In this document: piece by piece, positions 12,992-24,956 of the stretch
How positions within the stretch are numbered: the stretch's first letter is position 1
Layout of the letters: every line of letters begins with the position of its first letter
Assembly: GCA_030737835.1 (NCBI GenBank)
Contig: JAUJYN010000018.1
Coordinates: 868,001-932,000, forward strand
Reading direction: 5' to 3'
Source of the DNA: Acorus gramineus
Lineage: Eukaryota; Streptophyta; Magnoliopsida; Acorales; Acoraceae
Length of the DNA stretch: 64,000 nt
Translations under genes and position numbers: made by a program
Notes under the pieces: generated by a model
What the model saw: only the letters and a program-made list of their open reading frames with translations
What the model was told of the DNA's origin: nothing
Database searches by the model: none

Positions 12992-15900
12992 CCAAGGAAA
13001 AGAGAGGAAGGGAAAGGGACCGGGAGCTCTTCGTGCACCGAAACACCTCCCCAAAGCCCTCCACCACCAAGAACTCTTTTCACCCTCAAAGGGGTTGAAA
13101 TCAGAGGAGAAAAGAGGGTGCTAGAGGGGGTCAAACTCGTCGGAACTCGAATCCGAGACCACCCATAGATAGATCGGGATGAGATCTAACCTTTCTATTC
13201 TTTGTGTTTTTTATTTCAAGCACTCTAGCTAGGTCAAAACCAAGAAAAGAGAGAGGGGGAGAGAGAAAGCTAAATGGAGAAGAAGATGAATAGTGGGGAG
13301 ATATTTTAGCTCACTTAAATATAACCTCTCACTTAGATTAGGGTTAACCTAGGTTTAATTAGGTTTTAAGAGAAGGTTAGGTGAGCTTAAGTGGGTTTTG
13401 ATTTGGGTCAACCCAACCACACAAAAAAACAAAAGGGGTTGACCAAGTCATGGGCCCACTTTGACCGAGTCAACTCTCCCAATGACTTCTCGCTCGATCA
13501 AAACCCGGATACACCCCAGAACTGTGAAATTCTGAAACGTACCGGAATTCGATGAAATTTTCGTGAGCGGCTTGGAATGGCACCAGGACACATAATATGC
13601 AGTTAGATTCTCGATCGGAGTCCTCAAACTCAGGACGATAGCTAACAGTCCAAGATTTTAGCGGTTCCGATCGAAAAACGAAAAAAATCGAAAAACTGCC
13701 AGAATGTCCCAACGGTGACCAGAAGGTTAAAAGTGACACATATATAACAATGAGAGGGGGTCACACATGAGGGAATCCGAATCCAAGACCATAGGAAGGT
13801 AGATCGGGTCCTCACCTATCTTTTCTCTTCTTAGGGTTTTTGATTTCAACCACCTTAGCTAGGTCAAAAGGGGGGATTAAAGAGAGGGAGAGAGAGAGAG
13901 CTTGAGTGGAGAAGAAGATGAATAGGGGAGGCTCTTATTGTTGTCGTGGGATTTATTTATGCTCACACCCACACCACACACACTCACACCCACTTAACTT
14001 AGCCCTAATTAGGTTTAGGCTAGGTTTAGGTGCACTTTGACTTGGGTCAACCCAACCACACTAGAAAACAAAGGAGTTGACCAAGTCATGGGCCCACATT
14101 TGACCAAGTCAAGTCTCCCAATGACTTCTCGCTCGGTCAAAACCCGGATACGCTTCAGAACTGTGAAATTCTGAAACGTTACCGGAATTCGATGAAATTT
14201 TCGTGAGTGGCTTGGAATGGCACCAGGACACATAATGTGCAGTTAGATTTTCAATCGGAGTCCTCAAACTCAGGATGATAGCTAAAAGTCTAAAATTTTA
14301 GCGGTTCCGATCGAAAAACGAAAAAGCTGAAAAACTGCCAGAATGTTCCAATGGTTACCAGAACGTAAAGAAAGTGACACATATATAACATCATTGGCGT
14401 TAGCTGGCCTGACAGAGGGCTCTCATCAGTAGGTACCTCCTAATGTGTTTCGGACTGTGCTAAATCGTGGGAATATACTAGGTGAATGCTACGAGGGTGG
14501 GAGAGGCTACCCGGTGGGGCCAGGGGAGGAGAGCGGTCTAGTCTGTCCCAACAGCCCATGTCACCCCCTTGAGGGTGAGGGTGAGGGTGGGGTGGGTCGG
14601 CGATGTTACGACCCACTAGCTTGTGTAGTTACTCCTGTTTAGGGACTATGACTACTTTGAGGTTAATGTGAGTGTGTTGGTTGTTGTTATGCATGTGTGT
14701 GATATCTCGCTGAGCGAGTATAGAGAGTGGTTGTTTTCCATTGGGTTTCGCTTTGCGAACATGGGATCGTTCTCCCCTTCGTTTGGATCCGATGTAGGGA
14801 CTCCCCGGCATTGGCTATACCTGTCAGAGGACTAGGCGGAGGCCAGGAGGGAGGGAGAGGCTACCGGTGGACCAAGGGTAAGAGCAGTGAGTTGAGGAGA
14901 TCGGGTTGTAGATACTACCCGGGAGAGGGTTATTGAATGATGTCGCGAGCGTGGAATCGTTCTCCCCTTCGTTGGATCCGAGTAGTGACATCCCCGGCGT
15001 TAGACAGGCTGTCCTGACAGAGGGCTCCCATCAGTAGGTACCTCCTGATGTGTTTCAGACTGTGCTGAATCGTGGGAGTATACCAGGTAAGCTACGGAGC
15101 GGGGAGAGGCTACCGGTGGACCAGGGGTGTAGAGCAGTCTAAGTCTCTCCCAAAGTCCCAAGTTTCCTCCTTCCAAGAGTGAGGGTGTGGATGAGGCGAA
15201 GACACGTCGCCTTGTGACCCATTCGTTGTTCGACCGTTCCCATAGTTGTTGGGTCCGGTCTCGTGATGGATGTTGAAGGACATCGATGGGCGATTATCTA
15301 GATGTAGATGATCCAGTAGTGTTGAGTAGACCAGTAAATCCGGGTCTCTTCGACCGACGGCATGGTCTCTAGACCAGTAAATCCGGGTCTCTTCGACCGA
15401 CGGTATGGTCTCTCCCCATAAGTCCCAAAAGACTCCCTCCGGGAGTGAGGGTGGGGGTGAGGTTGGTCGCGCCGCCGCGTGACCCAGTGATCCATTGGGT
15501 TTGTACCCATGTTTTTCCTTGAAGAAGGGAACTGATTATGTATTGAACTGTAGAATGGTGATTGGTTTCCAGCCACTCACTGAGCTTGTAGCTCACCCCT
15601 CGCATACTGTTTCTTTTCAGGGGTAGTGTTGCGCGTGGAGCTGGAGCTTCTTGTGGCGTGGTCTTATGGGCGTGGAGCGTTCTGCCGGCGGGTGGCGAGT
15701 GCGAGGCTGTCAGCATTCCTAGAGTCATTTTATGCTTTGTAAATCGTGCATGTGGCACAGGTTGTATTTTCTTTGGTCTAGACTTGGCTTTCATAGGACA
15801 TTGATTGTGTATTCGGGTCTGTAATAATGTTTTTGATTTACAGACATTGTTATATATTATGCTTTCGCTTTTCAGTCAGTTATCATTATCTTGCTTTGCC

Positions 15901-17401
15901 GCCTTGTGTATTGTTGTTTGTGTCCTTATTGACCTCGGGTATTGATAGCTGATATTATATACTATTTTGTCGCGTCTCAGGGACGCCTGGGGCGTGATAG
16001 ATATGCACCCTTATATCATATATAGAGGCCTATGCATGTCTAGACACCATGTCCCTTAATTGGAAAGCCCCGAACTACGTATGTTCCCATCTAGTTTAAT
16101 CTAATTAAATCAAAATGAGAGAATACAGTTATAAGCATGCCTTAGAGAATATTATAACCTTATTGCTATAATATATGTCTCCCCGCATCTTAGTTATGCG
16201 CCCTGGAGGAATTCTTGAGAATTCATGACATTATTAGCGTTACAAATCGGTGTCGACGGATCCAAGAGGATCGTATCCGTGTGAGTAGGCTGTCTTCTCC
16301 TTTTGGTTGGATCCGATGTAGGGACTCCCCAGCGTTGGAAAGCTGACCTGACAGAGGGCTCCCGTCCGTAGGTACCTCCGATGCGTCGGGCAGTACTGAT
16401 AGTGGAAGTATACCAGGTGGAGGCTACGGAGTGTGGGAGAGGCTATCGGGTGGACCAGGGGTGGAGAGCGGTCTAGTATGCCCCAAGAGGCCCATGTCAG
16501 CCCCAGTAAAGGGTGAGGGTGAGGGGGCGGGGGTTGGTTGGCGATGAAACAACCCACTAGAATGTGTAGTTGCTCCCGTGTTAGGGGCTATAAATTATAT
16601 AAGGTTAATATGAATTGTGATGCATGGGTTGTGCTATTCACTGAGCGTGTGGCTCACCCCTCGCATATTTTTCCTCCAGTTATATCTGAGTCGGATCTGA
16701 AGGAGGAGCTCCCCGAGGCACCACAGCAGTAGCGGAGCAGCGTCACGTTCTACGAGTGAGAGGCCATCAGCATCCCCTTTTTTATTGTATGTATTGTTAT
16801 CCGTGCTTGGGCACATACTTGTATTTGGATGTCATTGTGTATATTGGCTCTCACAGGACAGTTGATTATGTATTCGGGTCTGTAATGTGTCTTTGAATTA
16901 TAGACTCACTCATTTAAGCTTCCGCTATTTGTATATATTATGTCAGCTACCTTATTGTCTGTGTTGTCATTTTCGATGTTGTTTAGAGTATTTTATTGAT
17001 CTCCTGTATAGATTGCTGATATTATATATATTTTCCACGTATCGGGGATGGCCGCCCTAGGGCGTGAGACGTGGAGCGTTCTTCCGGCGGGTGGCGAGTG
17101 CGAGGCTGTCTGCAGTCCTAGAGTCATTGTATGTATTGTAAATCGTGCATGTGGCACAGGTTGTATTTTCTTTGGTCTAGACTTGGCTCTCATAGGACAG
17201 TGATTGTGTATTCGAGTCTGTAATAATATTTTTGGTTTACAGACATTGTTTATATATTATGCTTCCGCTTTTCAGTCAGTTATCATTATCCTTGCTTTGC
17301 CACCTTGTGTGTTGTTGTTGGAGTCTTTATTGACCTCAAGTATTGATAGCTGATATTTTATTATTTCCACGTCTCGGGGACGGCCGCCCTGGGGCGAGAC
17401 A

Positions 17402-18490
17402 TGTAGGTACCACCGATGCGTTCGGGGGCGTACTGATCGTGGGAGTGTACCAGGTAGAGGCTACCCGGGAGAGGGTTAACGAATGATATTGCGAGCGTGG
17501 AATCGTTCTCCCTTCATTGGATCCGATGTAGGAACTCCCCGGCGTTGGAAAAGCTGTCCTGACAGAGGGCTCCCATCCGTAGGTACTACCGATGCGTTCA
17601 GAAGCGTACTGATCGTGGGAGTATACCAGGTAGAGGCTACGTGGGGAAAGGGCTACCGATGGACCAAGGGTGTAGAGCAGTCTAAGTCTCTTCCAAAAGT
17701 CCCAAGAGTCTCCCTCCGGGAGTGAGGGTGAGGATGAGGTGAAGACACATCGCCGCGTGACCCATTCGTTGTTCGTCCGTTCCCATAGTTGTTGGGTCCG
17801 GTTGCGTATCGATGTTCAAAGACATCGTTGGGCAGTTATCCCAATGTAGATGATCCAGTAGTGTTGTGTAGACCAGTAATCCCGGGTCTCCTCGACCAAC
17901 GGTATGGTCTCTCCCTAAAAGTCACAAGAGTCTCCCTCCGGGAGTGAGAGTGAGGTTGGACGCGCCGCCGCGTGACCATGTTATCCATGGGTTTCCACCC
18001 ATGTTTTCCTTGAAAGGAAATTGCTTTAGTATTGAACTGTTATGGTGATTGGTTTCCAGCCACTCACTGAGCTTGTAGCTCACCCCTCGCATACTGTTTC
18101 TTTTCAGGGGTAGTGTTGGGCGTGGAGCTGGAGCTTTCCTGTGGCGTGGTCTTATGGGCGTGGAGAGTTCTTCCGGCGGGTGGCGAGTGCGAGGCTGTCA
18201 GCAGTCCTAGAGTCATTGTATGTATTGTAAATCGTGCATGTGGCACAGGTTATATTTTCTTTGGTCTAGACTTGGCTCTCACAGGACAGTTATTTTGTAT
18301 TCGAGTCTGTAATAATGTTTTTGGTTTACAGACATTGTTTATATATTATGCTTCCGCTTTTCAGTCAGTTATCATTATCCTTGCTTTTCCACCTCGTGTG
18401 TTGTTGTTGGAGTCTTTATTGACCTCAGGTATTGATAGCTGATATTTTATTATTGCCACGTCTCGGGGACGGCCGCCCTGGGGCGTGACA
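17402..18490 (+). mobile_element. Family-B LTR 3' fragment, forward
   Basis: The sequence resumes mid-LTR at the GTAGGTACCACCGATGCG block and runs to GGGGCGTGACA at 18490. Its 5' part must lie left of the LTR that interrupts it, and so outside the window or deleted. TGTAG at 17402-17406 may be the right copy of a target duplication. Confidence 0.8.
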
Positions 18491-19812
18491 TGAACCGCCT
18501 GTTGGGTTATGCCTTGGGCTTATCTCTGTGCGAGAGTAGAGGTAACTCCCTGCGTCTAAGCGACGCATATCTATGGGAGTTCAAGCGTATTTTGATGGCA
18601 TCAGTATGGGATTACCAAGGATAGTTAATTTTTCCATAGAGATTCACATTGCGAATGTGAAGTCTTCATCCCAATATCGTCGTGCACCGAACCTGCCCAG
18701 CGTCGAAGCTGTACTGTGTCGTGCCACCACTTGTAAGTGCGACCGATGCGTACTGTTGTACCCATCTGGCGGATGTACCGATCATGGAAGGCCAATAGCT
18801 AGAGTCTACGGGGGAGAGGGCTACCGGATGATATTGCAAGCGTGGAATCGTTCTCCTCTTCATGGGATCCACGTTGAAGCTGCCCGACGTTGAAGTTGTC
18901 CTGACAGAGGGCTCCCACCTGTAGGTACTACCGATGCGTTTGGCAGATGTACTGATCGTGGGAGTATACCAGATAGAGGCTACTCGGGAGAGGGCTACCG
19001 GATGACAAAGGGTGTAGAGCTAAAGGTTTTCTTCCAATAGTCCCGTGTCAGCCTTAGGGGTGAGGGTGAGGATGAGCTGAAGTCACGTCGTCACGTGACT
19101 CTTATACCCATTGAGTATACTTTGGGTATGCTGCTCCCAACGTTTGAGGTATCAAAGTATATCTCTATCTCGTAGCGAATGGACTCATTGTAACTGTTAT
19201 CCAGTAACACCAAGTGTTATGGTTAACAGTTGTTCCTCCCCGAGTGTCCCAAAAGCCTCCCTACAGGGAGTGAGGGCAAGGGCGAGGTTTGGTCCCGCCG
19301 TCGCGTGACCTTGTTATTCTTTGGGTTTCTACTCATTTTTTCCTTGAAAGGAAATTGCCTTAGTATTGAATTGTTGTGATGATGTTTGGTTTCCAGCCAC
19401 TCACTGAGCTTGTAGCTCACCTCTCGCGTACTGTTTCTTTTCAGGGGTAGTGTTGGGCGTGGATCTAGAGCTTCCTTGTGGCGAGGTTCGAGTGCGTGGA
19501 GTGTCCCGTCTGGTGGTTGGCGAGTGCGAGGATTCATGTATTTGAAATCGTGCGTGTTGCACTCGTTGTACTTTATTTGGACTAGACTTGGCTCTTACAG
19601 GACAGTGATTGTGTATTCGAGTCTGTAATAATATTTTTGGGTTATAGATTTATTGATATTTTTATGCTTCCGCATTTTAGTTGAACTATCAGTTATCATT
19701 GTTTTGCCAGCTTTGTGTGTTATTTATTGGAGTCGTTGTTTACCTCTTGTACTTGATAGCTGATACTTTATATATTGCCACGTCTCGGGGATGGCCGCCC
19801 TGGGGCGTGACA
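18491..19812 (+). mobile_element. Diverged family-B LTR 3' fragment, forward
   Basis: It starts mid-LTR at TGAACCGCCTGTTGGG and ends TGGGGCGTGACA at 19812. It matches the reverse fragment at 31431-33048 better than element B, so it belongs to a second subfamily. It is followed directly by the middle of a Tat-like LTR, so it was probably inserted there. Confidence 0.8.
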
Positions 19813-19888
19813 AATGAGGGTCAAATCAAACACCCTTGTATCCAATTTGATCTATTGTCCAGTGGACACTCCCCGACCCGATTTTTAC

Positions 19889-19896
19889 TATAAATA
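19889..19896 (+). promoter_or_regulatory. TATA box of Tat-like LTR
   Basis: TATAAATA is conserved at the matching place in the reverse Tat-like LTR (24403-24410), so it is the likely core promoter of this LTR. Confidence 0.55.
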
Positions 19897-19992
19897 TGGG
19901 GGTCCAAGCACTTCTTCAAATCATCACTCATTCAATCAACCACTTCAAATCCACACTTGCAATCACACATTCACCAATTCCATACCCAAACC

Positions 19993-19995
<3 letters not shown>

Positions 19996-20026
<31 letters not shown>
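19996..20026. repeat. (GA)n microsatellite
   Basis: About fifteen GA dinucleotides lie in the transcribed leader part of the Tat-like LTR. Confidence 0.9.
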
Positions 20027-20032
<6 letters not shown>

Positions 20033-20733
20033 TCTCATTTTTGAGAGAAGGAAACCCATTTTCCAGAAAATCCACTCTCCTAAAACCTTCTCCAAAACCC
20101 TGGTTAAACCTAGTTTAACTTTAGCCAAAAACCAAACCAAACCCTACCCAGGTTCTGCCCAAATAGAGCCAGGTCCCAAGCGGCTAACCCTAACTAGCTG
20201 TCCCCCTTTAATTGGCTAAATCCCACTAGCCGACCCCCCACTGCCACCTTGTCTTTTAAACCTCTATTTGTCAAGTCCCCAAAGCAGAAAATGATTCTCT
20301 GTTTTCACCTCTGTGTATGGCTGGCCGTGTCTTAGAGCGGAGAATGCACAATCTATCCCCACAAAGGCGATCAGCAGCAACACCAACTTTTCCTGTTTTT
20401 TAAGAAAGCAGGTGGATCACAACCACCCTTGAATCCTCTTAAGGAGCTATCAGGCACCACAACAAGGAACCAAACCAACCACACCCCTCCCCCTTCTGAG
20501 AGACTATCCGACCTAGCCCTCAAGGTGCATTCGGATCCGAATTCCCAGAATACCCCCACACACGCCAATCGGAGGCCCCAAAGCACCCTCAAAAACCAAT
20601 ACCGACAACCTGACGATCACGGTGGGGCCTCCCTCGTAAGAAATGACAAAAGGTAATCCTTTTTCTGCCTCTTCCAAAATCTTGACGAAAGTTCCACAAC
20701 CCCCTCTGGAAAATCACAATTTCCACCCTTTAA

Positions 20734-21010
20734 TCACACCTTTTACTGCTTTAAACTCGCACATAGTTGTGCACCTTTTACTGCTTTATCACACCCTTTA
20801 CTGCTTTAAGTCGCACATAGCTGCGCATCCTTTACTTCTTTACAACACACCCTTTTACTTCTTCAAAGTCGCACACAGCTGCGCACCTTTTACTACTTTA
20901 AGTCGCACACTGCTGCGCATCATTTACTACTTTATCACACCCTTTATTGCTTTAAGTCACACAGTTGCGCATCCTTTACTGCTTTATCACACCCTTTACT
21001 ACTTTATCAC
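20734..21010. repeat. Hairpin-bearing tandem repeats in Tat-like leader
   Basis: The motif CACCCTTTACTGCTTTA alternates with a module of the form TCGCACA-nnG-CTGCGCA, seen five times (about 20757, 20812, 20869, 20902, 20956). Each module is a short inverted repeat. The array lies between the LTR and gag. Confidence 0.7.
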
Positions 21011-21039
21011 ACTCATTCACACTCCGAACTATCACACAT

Positions 21040-22632
21040 CTGTACCCCGTGGAGGACTATACCCCCGATGACGTTGTAGAGGAGGAAGTACACCAGGGAA
21101 ACTAGACTAGACAGATCCTTGGCCTCCTAGAGGAAAAGATGGACACTCTAGGATACCAATCGGTAGAGGACATATTCAATGCCCTAGCCGACCTTCACCA
21201 AGCCAAGGCCAAACAGGAAACCCCTGTCAAGACCCTCAAGGCTTGCCCCACCAACACCCAGCTTCTCGGTTAATCCGAGTACATTTTCTCCCCCCACATT
21301 TTCATTTACTCTGCCTTCCCCAGTTAATCCAACTTTTCCCACAAATCCAATATTCCCGACTGCTTCTACCCCAGGACCCTACCAAGCCACATCTAGCCCG
21401 GGACTACCAAATTGGCCACCCAGAGTAGAAATGTTGGATGAAACCATCAGCAAGATCATCTCTGAGACTGGCACCCTTCTGCTCCCAAACACATGTCTCT
21501 ACATAATTTGCGACAGATCCTATCAGTCAGCTTGCCAGAGGGACTTAAAATCCTAAAATTTCATTGGTATAATAACGGTCATGGGGACCCCGATGTCCAC
21601 CTGACAGTGTTTTACCTAGACTCCTGACCTTCCTAGACAACCATCCCCTCCTAGTCTTCCTATTCCAGAAGTCCCTGAAAGGAGAGACATTACAATGGTT
21701 CTCCACACTCCCTGTAGACAACCTGTCAAACTTCTCAGCTATAAGAGAGAAATTTTTAGGCCGCTAGGTTACTAGCGTTAGAACCCCCTCCATCTTGGAC
21801 CTCATAGTCGAAAGGATGAGGCCTAGAGATGAGTTCAAGCAGTACGTATCCCGGTGGCGTACCCTGGTCCACAAAACTGGTATGTAGTAAACGGAGTGTC
21901 AAGAAATTGACATGATGTTACAGAACCTAAACCCTGACTTCCGCACGAGTCTTTCATACGGAGACTGCACCACCTACCAGCTCTTTATTGACCGCCACAA
22001 AACGATAACCCGTTGTACAGTTCCACCCACGTCCCCACCTATCAACCATAGGGTTGGACAACTGCTGCAAAAAGCGCAAACCCCCACAATAGAGGGGATC
22101 ACACCGCAAGTTTTGGTACTCTACCCAAACGGAGCGTGAGTCCCTGATCGAGGACCACTTCCGAGACAGTACACCTGGTTCATCCGGATATGTGCCACCT
22201 CGGCAAGCTTCTTATAATTTCACTCCTCGACCAGTTCTCTCCCCTGTGCCGACACGATAAAACCCTATAATCCAAAATCCTCCAGTCTAAAACCAAAACC
22301 AGGGCCAGACTAGAACTACCCCTGCCTACTATGCTGCCCCAAGAGCACAAAATGCAGCACCCAGGCAGCCTATACAGAGCCCTCACAATGAGACCTCCCC
22401 TCCACCATCCTATGGTTCGAGGTGGTTAGGCAAGAGAGACTCTTATCCACCACTCCTAGAAACCTTAGCAAACATCTTTAAGGTAATGGTGGAAACCAAT
22501 AGTATCTCTCTACCCATGGCCAGATCTTCACCCCCTAGTGCCACCACTGCCCGTTACTGCATGTACCATCAACATCATGGTCACACAATCGAAAGATGTT
22601 TCTCATTTAGAGACATAGTTTATGATCTTGAT
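21040..22632 (+). pseudogene. Decayed Tat-like gag
   Basis: Scattered frames resemble gag of Tat-lineage plant Ty3/gypsy elements. There is a WPPRVEMLDETISKI stretch near 21415. A capsid-like region follows at about 21540-21900. A zinc-finger-like block CMYHQHHGHTIERC, read as C-x2-H-x4-GH-x4-C, lies at about 22557-22600. Stops and frame changes occur throughout, so no product is expected. Gag would form the particle shell and bind element RNA. It is cut at 22632 by a reverse LTR, and no pol sequence of this element is seen to the right within the window. Confidence 0.6.
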
Positions 22633-23281
22633 TGTCACGCCCCAAGGCGGCTGTCCCCCAGAAGTGGCAAATATATAATATTAGCTATCCACATACGAGA
22701 TCAATAAAGACTCTAACACCACATACAAGGCAACAAAGCAATTAACAAGCGATAGCTGTCATATATATATAACTATATAGTAGAAGCTAAACAACTAAGT
22801 CTATAATTAAAAAACATATTATAGACAGGAATACATAGTCAACTATTCTGTGAGAGCCAATATAAACCAAAAGACATCAATATACATATACTATGCACAA
22901 GCACGAGTATCAAATACAAACAAGAGAAGGGGGGATGCATGTTTCTCATTTAGAGACATCGTTTATGATCGTGATTGTCATGCCCCAAGGCGGCCGTCTC
23001 CCAGAAGTGGCAAATATATAATATTAGCTATCCACATACGAGATCAATAAAGACTCTAACACCACATACAAGGCAACAAAGCAATTAACAAGCTATAGCT
23101 GTTGATAGTGGAAGCTAAACAACTAAGTCTGTAATTAAAAAACATATTACAGCCTGGAATACATAGTCAACTGTCTTGTGAGAGCCAATATAAACGAAAA
23201 GACATCAATATACATATACTATGCACAAGCACGAGTATCAAATGCAAACAAGAGAAGGGGGATGCTGATGACCTCCTCACC
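22596..23281. repeat. 343-bp tandem duplication across an LTR junction
   Basis: Units start at 22596 and 22939 (offset 343). Each holds 37 bp of gag remnant followed by the first 306 bp of the inserted reverse LTR (starts 22633 and 22976). The breakpoint is at GGGGATGC, with ATG microhomology. The second unit has a short internal deletion near 23102. It mirrors the duplication at 9821-11012. Confidence 0.9.
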
Positions 23282-23691
23282 TGCAAAACCCAAAACACGG
23301 ACGCTACACCGTTGCTGATAATGCGCCTAATAGAGCTCCTCCTTTGGATCCGACTTGACGCCAACTGGAGGAAACAACATGCAAGGGGTGAGCCACACGC
23401 TCAGTGAATGGTACAATCCATGCAACACAACTCATACTAAAATTTCAAGTAATTAAGCTCCCAACAAGATGGTAGCTACCACTTAAGCTGGTGGGTCATG
23501 TATCAACCCGAGCGCACCACACCCTCACTCTCACCCTCATAGGGTGACATAGATATATCGGAAGAAATTCGTCTGTTCTACACCATTCATCATCCGGTAG
23601 CCCTCTCCTGGGTAGCCTCTATTTGGTAGCCTCCCATGACCACTACCTCTACCATATGGGTGCACCAATGGGCGTCATGAGTAGTACCTGG
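22633..23691 (-). mobile_element. Reverse Del-like LTR fragment, left end duplicated
   Basis: TGTCACGCCCCAAGGCGGC at 22633 (duplicated at 22976) is the reverse of an LTR 3' end. TTGAT at 22628-22632 is the left target site. The LTR runs to 23691, where a Tat-like LTR begins with TGCCAAG. The remainder is expected beyond that element, outside the window. The 3'-end variant (GTGGCAAATATATAATA) resembles the solo LTR at 56411-59112. Confidence 0.8.
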
Positions 23692-24956
23692 TGCCAAGAT
23701 AATTTTTTCCGGTGGCTGCTCCGTTTGTTGGGGAGTCTGAAAAAAAAGGTCTTCTGGTGTGTGTGGAGGTTTTTTGGGGATTTAGGTCCAAATGGGGTCT
23801 TGCGGGCTCAGCCAGATCATCTCTCGGAAAGGGGGAAGGGGTGTGGTCCCTTGCTGAGGTGCCCGACAGCTTCTCAGAAGGATTCAGGGGTGGTTGTGAT
23901 CACCACCTGCTTTCTCAAAAAGCATGAAAAGTTGGGTGTTGCTATTGATCACCTTTGTGGTGGGGGATTGTGGATTCTCCGCTCTGAGATACGGGCCTGC
24001 TGCACACAAAGGTGAAAACGGGGAATTCTTTTCTGCTTCCGTGACCTTGACAAAGGGAGGTTTTAAAAGACATGGGGTGAGGGAGGGCCAGCTAGTGGGG
24101 TTTAGCCGCCTAAAGAGGGACGGCTAATTGTGATTAGCCGCTTAGGTCCTCGTTTAATTTGGGCAGAACCTAGGTAAGAAAAGGATTAGGGTTTGGGTAG
24201 AGGTTAAGCTAAGTTTAACCTGGGTTTTGGATAGGGTTTTGGAGAGTGGATTTATGTAGGGAATGGGTTTCTCTCTCACTTTCTCTCTCAAGGGTTTTTA
24301 AAGTAGTAGGTGTGGGGGTTTGATTGAGCTAGTGTATGATGGATTGGTATTGATGAGTATTGATTATGAATTGGTTATGTTGAAGAAGAGTTGGGTGCCC
24401 CCTATTTATAGTAAAAATGGGGCAGGAGAGTGTCCACTGGACAATAAATCACATTGGATAATAGGGTGGTACGATTTGACCTCCCATTAGATCTTTGTTT
24501 CAGATAATTGTCCAGGTAAGGGGTGGCTCGTTGTAACTAGCCGCCCAGTGAAGGGTAGCTACTCTCAAGATGTCGCCTCCCATGATGACCTACCAAACGT
24601 CCAATCTCTGACAACCGATGGCTTGGGACGGTTACTAGGTGTAAGCCGCCAGAGAAGGGGTGGCCAAATAGAAGAAACCGTCGCAATCATCAGCATTAAA
24701 AGCTGCTTTATGTCCCATCTCTGTGAAGCGGTTGGGGGACTGTTAGTATAAACTAGCTGCCCAAGGAGGAGCGGCTACTTTGAAGTAGCCGCCCTGTTCC
24801 TGCAAATTAAATTTTTCTAAGTGTTAGGGGCCAGATTTTCTCTTTCTGATTTCTTTTCTAAAGGTGTTTTTCTTTTAGATTCCAAATGTGGTCATTTCTA
24901 AATATTACTTGAAGTATTTTCATTTCTTTGGACGGTCAAAACTGGGGTATCTACAA
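23692..24956 (-). mobile_element. Tat/Ogre-like 3' LTR, reverse
   Basis: On the minus strand it starts TGTAGATACCCCAGTTTTG, a start I associate with Tat/Ogre-type LTRs, and ends CTTGGCA (1265 bp). The TATA region is at 24403-24410. The sequence right of it (rc GATGAGGGACAAT) sits where a polypurine tract should be, so this is the 3' LTR of a minus-strand element extending right. Four AGCCGCC boxes lie within it. CCTGG at 23687-23691 would be its target site. Confidence 0.72.

Larger units (their letters stand above)
9980..13749 (-). mobile_element. Type-A solo LTR, reverse, with duplicated left end
   Basis: The intact copy runs 10576-13749 (3174 bp), from TGTCACGCCCC to GTGACACATATATAACA. 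ATGAG precedes both duplicated left ends (9975-9979, 10571-10575) and follows the right end (13750-13754), a perfect 5-bp duplication. It carries a local 80-bp tandem repeat (11113 and 11193) and a 121-bp MITE-like insert. It is the innermost and youngest insertion of the left arm. Confidence 0.88.
7847..14390 (-). mobile_element. Type-A solo LTR, reverse, with nested LTR
   Basis: The left end TGTCACGCCCCAGGG is the reverse complement of the LTR 3' terminus. The right end GTGACACATATATAACA at 14390 is the complement of the type-A 5' terminus. Own sequence is 7847-9979 plus 13755-14390. Flanks TCCCC (7842-7846) and TCATT (14391-14395) match poorly, so the target duplication has decayed. The interrupted LTR continues in register at 14396. 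A younger reverse LTR lies inside it. Confidence 0.82.
5702..15999 (+). mobile_element. Family-B-start solo LTR, forward, with nested insertions
   Basis: It begins TGTTGTGCCTGTGTC and ends GGGGCGTGATA (CA changed to TA), flanked by GATAT at 5697-5701 and 16000-16004. Own sequence is 5702-7846 plus 14396-15999, about 3.75 kb. It is a mosaic: U3 and 3' end are family-B-like, while the middle (about 7690-7846) carries the ATGCGCCCTGGAGGAATTC block otherwise seen in type-A LTRs. A reverse type-A solo LTR interrupts it at 7847. Confidence 0.85.
4423..17069 (+). mobile_element. Type-A solo LTR, forward, with nested insertions
   Basis: It begins TGTTATATATGTGTCAC and ends GGGCGTGAGA (the last CA has become GA). 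A perfect 5-bp CGTGG duplication flanks it. Its own sequence is 4423-5701 plus 16005-17069, about 2.34 kb, close to the 2.56 kb LTR of element C. No internal region or second LTR is present, so this is a solo LTR left by LTR-LTR recombination. The solo LTR at 5702-15999 is inserted in it with GATAT duplications. Confidence 0.88.
2698..17401 (+). mobile_element. Family-B LTR fragment, forward, interrupted
   Basis: Pieces 2698-4422 and 17075-17401 are successive parts of one forward LTR that ends in GGGGCGAGACA at 17401. The 5' half is missing, since 2698 lies in the middle of the intron-2 segment. A type-A LTR (4423-17069) sits inside it between CGTGG duplications at 4418-4422 and 17070-17074. 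After 17401 another forward LTR resumes mid-sequence, so this LTR itself was inserted in an older one. Confidence 0.85.
19813..20619 (+). mobile_element. Tat/Ogre-like 5' LTR, 3' part
   Basis: It aligns with the reverse complement of the LTR at 23692-24956, sharing GTCCAGTGGACACT and the TATA region, and covers roughly its last 800 bp. TATAAATA is at 19889-19896, followed by a CT/GA-rich leader. The end near GACGATCA (20619) is approximate. A possible decayed primer site follows at about 20621-20640. The first part of the LTR lies left of the inserted family-B LTRs, outside the window. Confidence 0.7.
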
